A stretch of 10,715 bases of DNA from Echinococcus granulosus (taxonomy: Eukaryota; Platyhelminthes; Cestoda; Cyclophyllidea; Taeniidae), in assembly GCF_000524195.1 (NCBI RefSeq), contig NW_020170558.1, positions 14,276-24,990 of the forward strand. Direction: 5' to 3'. The notes under the pieces are model-generated. The model was not told the DNA's origin and did no database searches. It saw only the letters and a program-made list of their open reading frames with translations. A program made the position numbers and the translations under genes. Positions within the stretch are counted from its first letter, which is position 1, and each line of letters starts with the position of its first letter. Below are positions 7,992 to 10,715 of this stretch, one piece after another.

Positions 7992-8164
7992 AAGGCACCT
8001 CATGTCATCTACATTCAGCGTGCTGTGTGGGTACCACTGTAGCAAAACGCTTCCATCGCGGATGTCTATGTTGGCAGTTTTACCGCCGGCGGCATGATGT
8101 CTTAATACACCGAACTTGTCACCTTCTCTGCTGACCTTGATCACTGGCATTTTCTCGCATCTGG
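7992..8164 (+). pseudogene. USP relic block 4: IQR box
   Basis: The frame reads KAPHVIYIQRAVWVPL, TAG (8040), QNASIADVYVGSFTAGGMMS, TAA (8103), YTEL. USPs have L-P-x-x-L-x-I-x-L-Q-R here, then W, a K-R/K-N segment, a V-x-F strand and L-x-M. PHVIYIQRAVW and GGMM align well. Two stops inside the best-matching block are the clearest evidence of inactivation. The last 50 bases before 8165 must contain a frame change, because the histidine box lies in another frame. Confidence 0.65.
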
Positions 8165-8380
8165 GTGCACATTCAATTAAACTATCGTCTTGGCAGATCC
8201 CTCCATTATATTCTGTGCTATGTAGTTGTGCGTCATGGCAACACTCTGTATGCGGGTCACTTTGTGGCCTACCAGTTACAGATGGAGAGTGGTGTTGAAG
8301 GCGCCATTGCAAATGAGTGGGTCCCCAGCTCTGACCGATACGTCGACCTGATCCCCTTTACCAGTGTTCAGGAATGCCAG
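8165..8380 (+). pseudogene. USP relic block 5: histidine box and WVPSSD
   Basis: The frame reads SLHYILCYVVVRHGNTLYAG, HFVAYQLQMESG, then NEWVPSSDRYVDLIPFTSVQ and ECQ. HGNTLYAGHFVAY is the USP histidine box, and the catalytic His is codon 8258-8260. In WVPSSD the residue aligned with the third catalytic position is Ser (8330-8332), as in USP30 and unlike the usual Asp/Asn. An open frame runs past the donor CAG|GTGCAA (8381) to 8560, but the extra sequence is intron-like and lacks the USP end. This block itself is intact, the best-preserved part. Confidence 0.8.
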
Positions 8381-8712
8381 GTGCAAAATTGTTTGGCTGA
8401 GGCAGGAGGGGGATCAAATCCTAGCACAATGATCTTTCCTTTTATCCCCACTATAGGTCTGTATACTTTTTCCCTGATGCAACGCACGCCTCCACATCCA
8501 CTGAATCCAAGACTGATGGGGAAGGATGAGCTTCCGGAAAAGGAGACTAAGCTAAAGTGAAGTTGCATCGCCAGTGCAGAGCATTTGTGCGCTGATGGAG
8601 ATGGTGTGTGGAGAGAAATCATCTAGCATTATTGTCTATTAACATTCCCATATTTTTCTTTCATGTAATTTACTCTACTTTTCCCTTCCTCCCCATCCCC
8701 ATTTACTTATAG
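8381..8712 (+). other. Intron of the USP relic (332 bases)
   Basis: It starts CAG|GTGCAA and ends in a long pyrimidine-rich tract (CTTTTCCCTTCCTCCCCATC...) then ACTTATAG. The acceptor is excellent. It joins QEC to the final USP block, but the phase is off by one base from the block 5 frame, so a small indel, or a different donor not seen, is required. Confidence 0.65.
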
Positions 8713-8794
8713 GGCATCAAACTACCTGCTCCTCTTTGATGATCATTTCCTGTGTCATTGGAGATTTCACATGCTCCAAAGCGTACTTGCCTGA
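8713..8794 (+). pseudogene. USP relic block 6: terminal YLLLF exon
   Basis: After the acceptor the frame from 8714 reads ASNYLLLFDDHFLCHWRFHM, LQSVLA and TGA (8792-8794). USP catalytic domains end in A/S-Y-L-L-F-Y about 15-20 residues after the WxxSD segment, and this fits. The tail after the YLLLF strand is short. Confidence 0.7.
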
Positions 8795-8799
8795 ATAAA
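8794..8799 (+). promoter_or_regulatory. Poly(A) signal AATAAA overlapping the USP stop
   Basis: TGAATAAA places the canonical AATAAA hexamer overlapping the last base of the stop codon of the terminal USP exon. A T/GT-rich stretch (GTTGCCTGATGTTTG, about 8820-8835) follows, as expected for a downstream element. The implied 3' untranslated region is only a few tens of bases. Confidence 0.5.
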
Positions 8800-9383
8800 T
8801 TGCTCATTTAGTCATCACATGTTGCCTGATGTTTGAGATCCGATAGGTGCAACAGCTGATGGGATTGCAGATATGTAGGTAGAGAACTTGTGCTAGAACA
8901 ATGGGACACTAAATTTTTAGCGGGGAACCAAGGCTGGTAGTTGGAAAGCCGGACAGGTGTTGTCCGTCTTCAAAAACGGTTGGTTTTTATTACTTATATA
9001 AAGATAAGGGAGTATACGCGCGCCCGATACTCCTATTCATGTATCTTTGGGTACCAGGACTATAAAAAGTCTCATTTTGCATTACTGAGCAGCAAATTTT
9101 TGATTTCCTACCAACGGGGATCTGAAGGGATCCATCGAAAACGTCATCTACACCGATCTGAATCGAAGTGCTGTTGCCTTCTAACAAATTTTTCCCAAAA
9201 TAAAAAGACTTGAATCATGCAGCACTAAGACGTCAGAAATTAAGACCCCATTGTGCCAAATTTTGTATCAACTATTCAACTGTAAACTAAAAATTAGTAG
9301 TAAAGTTGCGTAGAATTGTGTCTATAATAAAATGGGAAGTAAAAACGGGAATACGCTTTCAAAGGCTATACAATTCATAAGTG
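8800..9383. other. Stretch without recognised gene
   Basis: A 90-codon plus-strand frame (8941-9213) and a 65-codon minus-strand frame overlap here. Neither has a recognisable motif, splice support or believable composition. The only structure noted is the hairpin at 9009-9033. Confidence 0.45.
9009..9033. repeat. Short inverted repeat (7-base stem, 11-base loop)
   Basis: GGAGTAT (9009-9015) pairs with ATACTCC (9027-9033) around an unusually GC-rich loop, ACGCGCGCCCG, in AT-rich surroundings. No gene context explains it. It may be chance. Confidence 0.35.
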
Positions 9384-9472
9384 CTATGGCTTTTCACTTT
9401 CAAGTTCCCTTCCTCCAGAAGGCGTTGTTATTATCACATTGGCACTTGTGCGAACATCAGTTTGGCGGCCAA
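9384..9472 (-). CDS. Weak candidate minus-strand terminal exon
   Basis: Following an acceptor-like GCTTATTCTCTTAG on the minus strand, the frame reads GRQTDVRTSANVIITTPSGG then RELESEKP and TAG. The composition is protein-like and the acceptor has a pyrimidine tract, but I cannot find an upstream exon or a family. The plus strand of the same bases also carries a good acceptor (CCCTTCCTCCAG, ending about 9416), so this may be chance. Confidence 0.15.
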
Positions 9473-10000
9473 CTAAGAGAATAAGCGTAGTCGGATAAAA
9501 TTTTCTGTCAGCTGAAGTCCACTAAAGTGGCAAGCAAGTGCTAATTACGGAAAAAGTGAAGGGACCGGAATAGGACAGTCGCGTGGGATAACTATGCAAA
9601 ACGGAACTCTAGGATAACATACACGAGTAATGTGGATTCTAAGCTTTACTGGGAGCTCATCAATACCCCTTTCCGGGTGCTAATTGATTTTTCCTAATAG
9701 CAGACATAGATTTGTGTTTTCTTAGAGGGATAAAAATACCATAAATGCACTGTGTTCAAAAACAGGTATTGCACCGCGTAAGTGAGATTGTGTATGACAT
9801 TAAAACTTGTTGGTTTCAAATTAAACCGAGTTTTTAAGCATTCGCTGTAAGAAAAATTAAGTTTTTAATGTGTAAAACCTCATGAAAACTGCAGCGTTTG
9901 GCGTTCACAATATGCGCCTTCCAAGCAACATTGTTGGAGTAGCTACGAGGACCCACTGCTTAGCACAAACACACCTCTTCTTATCATTTTTAACTCCCAG
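9473..10000. other. AT-rich stretch without recognised gene
   Basis: I find no open frame, repeat or RNA gene that I can support. A tiny perfect palindrome, CCACTAAAGTGG, occurs near 9520. The right end is a pyrimidine-rich tract leading into the AG at 9999-10000. Confidence 0.45.
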
Positions 10001-10012
10001 TATTTACTGACG
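10001..10012 (+). other. Possible 12-base microexon
   Basis: A strong acceptor (CCTCTTCTTATCATTTTTAA followed by CTCCCAG) ends at 10000 and a consensus donor, ACG|GTAAGT, begins at 10013, leaving TATTTACTGACG between them. A 12-base exon keeps frame. Microexons are common in some flatworm genes, but no host gene is visible, so this is only a suggestion. Confidence 0.15.
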
Positions 10013-10568
10013 GTAAGTAAAACGTAGGCTCTTTTTCTCAACAAGAATTGAGTAATTACCAGTCGCCTTGAAAATACTCGTGGACTGGACTACACTAGAA
10101 GTATAAAGGACTCGGGGAATTTTACACCGGCTTTTTCAATTTTTGGACAATTTTATAACGCTTCTGTAAATAAATAAACAGCTTTTAAGAATTTGATGTG
10201 CACCCAACCATCGCGATATCAGCCGCACCACTTGTGGAGACTAGCTGTAATCTTGCGAGCTTCTACTTCAAGGTTTTCCAAGAATTAAAACACATCGCTC
10301 TTTGACATACCCAAATTTTTTAAACAAAGCAGCATTTATTTACAATAGGTCCTAATTTTGTCAACTAATGTAACGCTTGTTTGGGCGTGGGAAACATGAT
10401 GACCCATGAGTTGAAGATAAAAATAGGCAAATGTATATGACGATTTTAATACGCTTAATCACCAAACGTTGAAATTCCCCTTCTTTTACAAAGATGAATA
10501 TTTGCTTTCAAATTAAGGCACACTGCTGCTAATAGTGGGTTAAAGAAGTCTCAAATTCCATTTACAGA
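10013..10568. other. AT-rich stretch without recognised gene
   Basis: No supported gene or repeat is visible. AATAAATAAA near 10168-10178 resembles a poly(A) signal, but no transcript leading to it is recognisable. Confidence 0.4.
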
Positions 10569-10712
10569 ATGTCCGCATATTTCACAGCCAAAATGATAAA
10601 GGATTGCTTGCAGTACACCGGGACTTCCCTGAAGACGAAAGACGACGGAACACCTGAACAGAATATATGTCTGTCAAAATACAGTAGAATCTGGGCTACT
10701 AGCATGAATTAG
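10569..10712 (+). CDS. Small 47-codon open frame, unassigned
   Basis: The ATG at 10569 lies directly after an acceptor-like TTCCATTTACAG. The frame reads MSAYFTAKMIKDCLQYTGTS, then LKTKDDGTPEQN..., and ends at TAG (10710-10712), just before the window edge. Composition is mixed and soluble, more protein-like than neighbouring frames. A donor-like site is not obvious, so it would be a whole small protein or a last exon. I recognise no family and cannot exclude chance. Confidence 0.2.
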   Translation: MSAYFTAKMIKDCLQYTGTSLKTKDDGTPEQNICLSKYSRIWATSMN

Positions 10713-10715
10713 GAA

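Larger units (their letters stand above)
7301..8794 (+). pseudogene. USP30-like ubiquitin-specific protease pseudogene, C-terminal part
   Basis: USPs (family C19) cleave ubiquitin from proteins through a Cys-His-Asp/Asn/Ser triad. USP30 is the mitochondrial outer-membrane member that opposes mitophagy. In order along the plus strand I see DVHELCASSMDQMED, FRTQLLSSVHC...TIPIP, a DDCT block, PHVIYIQRAVW, YVVVRHGNTLYAGHFVAY, NEWVPSSDRYV and ASNYLLLFDD. This is the normal order and spacing of the C-terminal two thirds of a USP catalytic domain. The pieces lie in different frames, and stops occur within strongly matching blocks (7319, 7618, 7636, 8040, 8103). Introns are retained, so it is an unprocessed pseudogene rather than a retrocopy. 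The cysteine box is not found. The USP call is strong. The USP30 subtype rests on the WVPSSD serine and block lengths recalled from the human protein. Confidence 0.78.

Noticed and set aside
7839..8312. Longest open frame of the window, 157 codons on the minus strand
   Set aside because: It lies antisense to the USP IQR and histidine boxes, which match a known family in the correct order. The minus-strand frame shows no recognisable motif, so I treat it as a shadow.
8405..8425. GGATCAAATCC-like word suggesting a tRNA T-arm
   Set aside because: It lies inside the USP intron and no matching acceptor, D or anticodon arms can be found around it.
8381..8560. Extension of the histidine-box frame to the stop at 8560 as the USP C-terminus
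   Set aside because: The extension lacks the YLLLF end, starts at a donor-like GTGCAA, and the proper terminal block appears after the acceptor at 8712.

Overview
The window looks like nuclear DNA from a eukaryote, most likely an invertebrate. It is AT-rich, and no open frame exceeds 157 codons in 10.7 kb. It has GT...AG intron-like boundaries with pyrimidine tracts, an AATAAA signal, a minisatellite and a diverged segmental duplication, and no bacterial gene layout. A flatworm would fit the base composition and the short 52-base intron, but that is a guess rather than a demonstrated assignment.

Layout. Positions 1-1888 hold no gene I recognise, only a short perfect palindrome and one intron-like GT...AG interval (1689-1848). 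Positions 1889-3745 (copy A) and about 4781-6605 (copy B) are two diverged direct copies of one unit of about 1.85 kb. By eye they are roughly 70-80% identical, at an offset of 2.86-2.89 kb. The unit carries four short open blocks on the minus strand that look like exons of an unidentified gene. Both copies have stop codons in one or more of them, and the differences are not concentrated at third codon positions. I therefore read them as decayed copies, or an old repeat, rather than working genes. Between the copies lies a degenerate tandem array with a strikingly regular 94-base period. It begins where the A/B similarity ends, and a short GA microsatellite sits just before copy B.

The best-supported gene-like object is on the plus strand at about 7301-8794: the C-terminal two thirds of a ubiquitin-specific protease (USP, peptidase family C19), most like the mitochondrial USP30 type. 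Recognisable pieces occur in the correct order: the (Q)DxHEL block, a zinc-ribbon-like block ending in TIPIP, a Cys-pair block, the IQRAVW block, the histidine box HGNTLYAGHF followed by WVPSSD, and the terminal YLLLF block after a clean intron. In-frame stops and several frame changes interrupt it, so it is an unprocessed pseudogene (introns kept) or a very badly assembled gene. The catalytic cysteine box is missing or unrecognisable.

From 8800 to the end the DNA is AT-rich and mostly featureless, with three weak candidates: a minus-strand terminal exon (9384-9472), a possible 12-base microexon (10001-10012) and a 47-codon open frame behind an acceptor-like sequence (10569-10712). I see no rRNA, tRNA, CRISPR array, bacterial operon or intact transposon. 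I found no convincing new functional system. The most interesting items are the USP30-like relic, with serine at the unusual catalytic position, and the duplication with its 94-base array.
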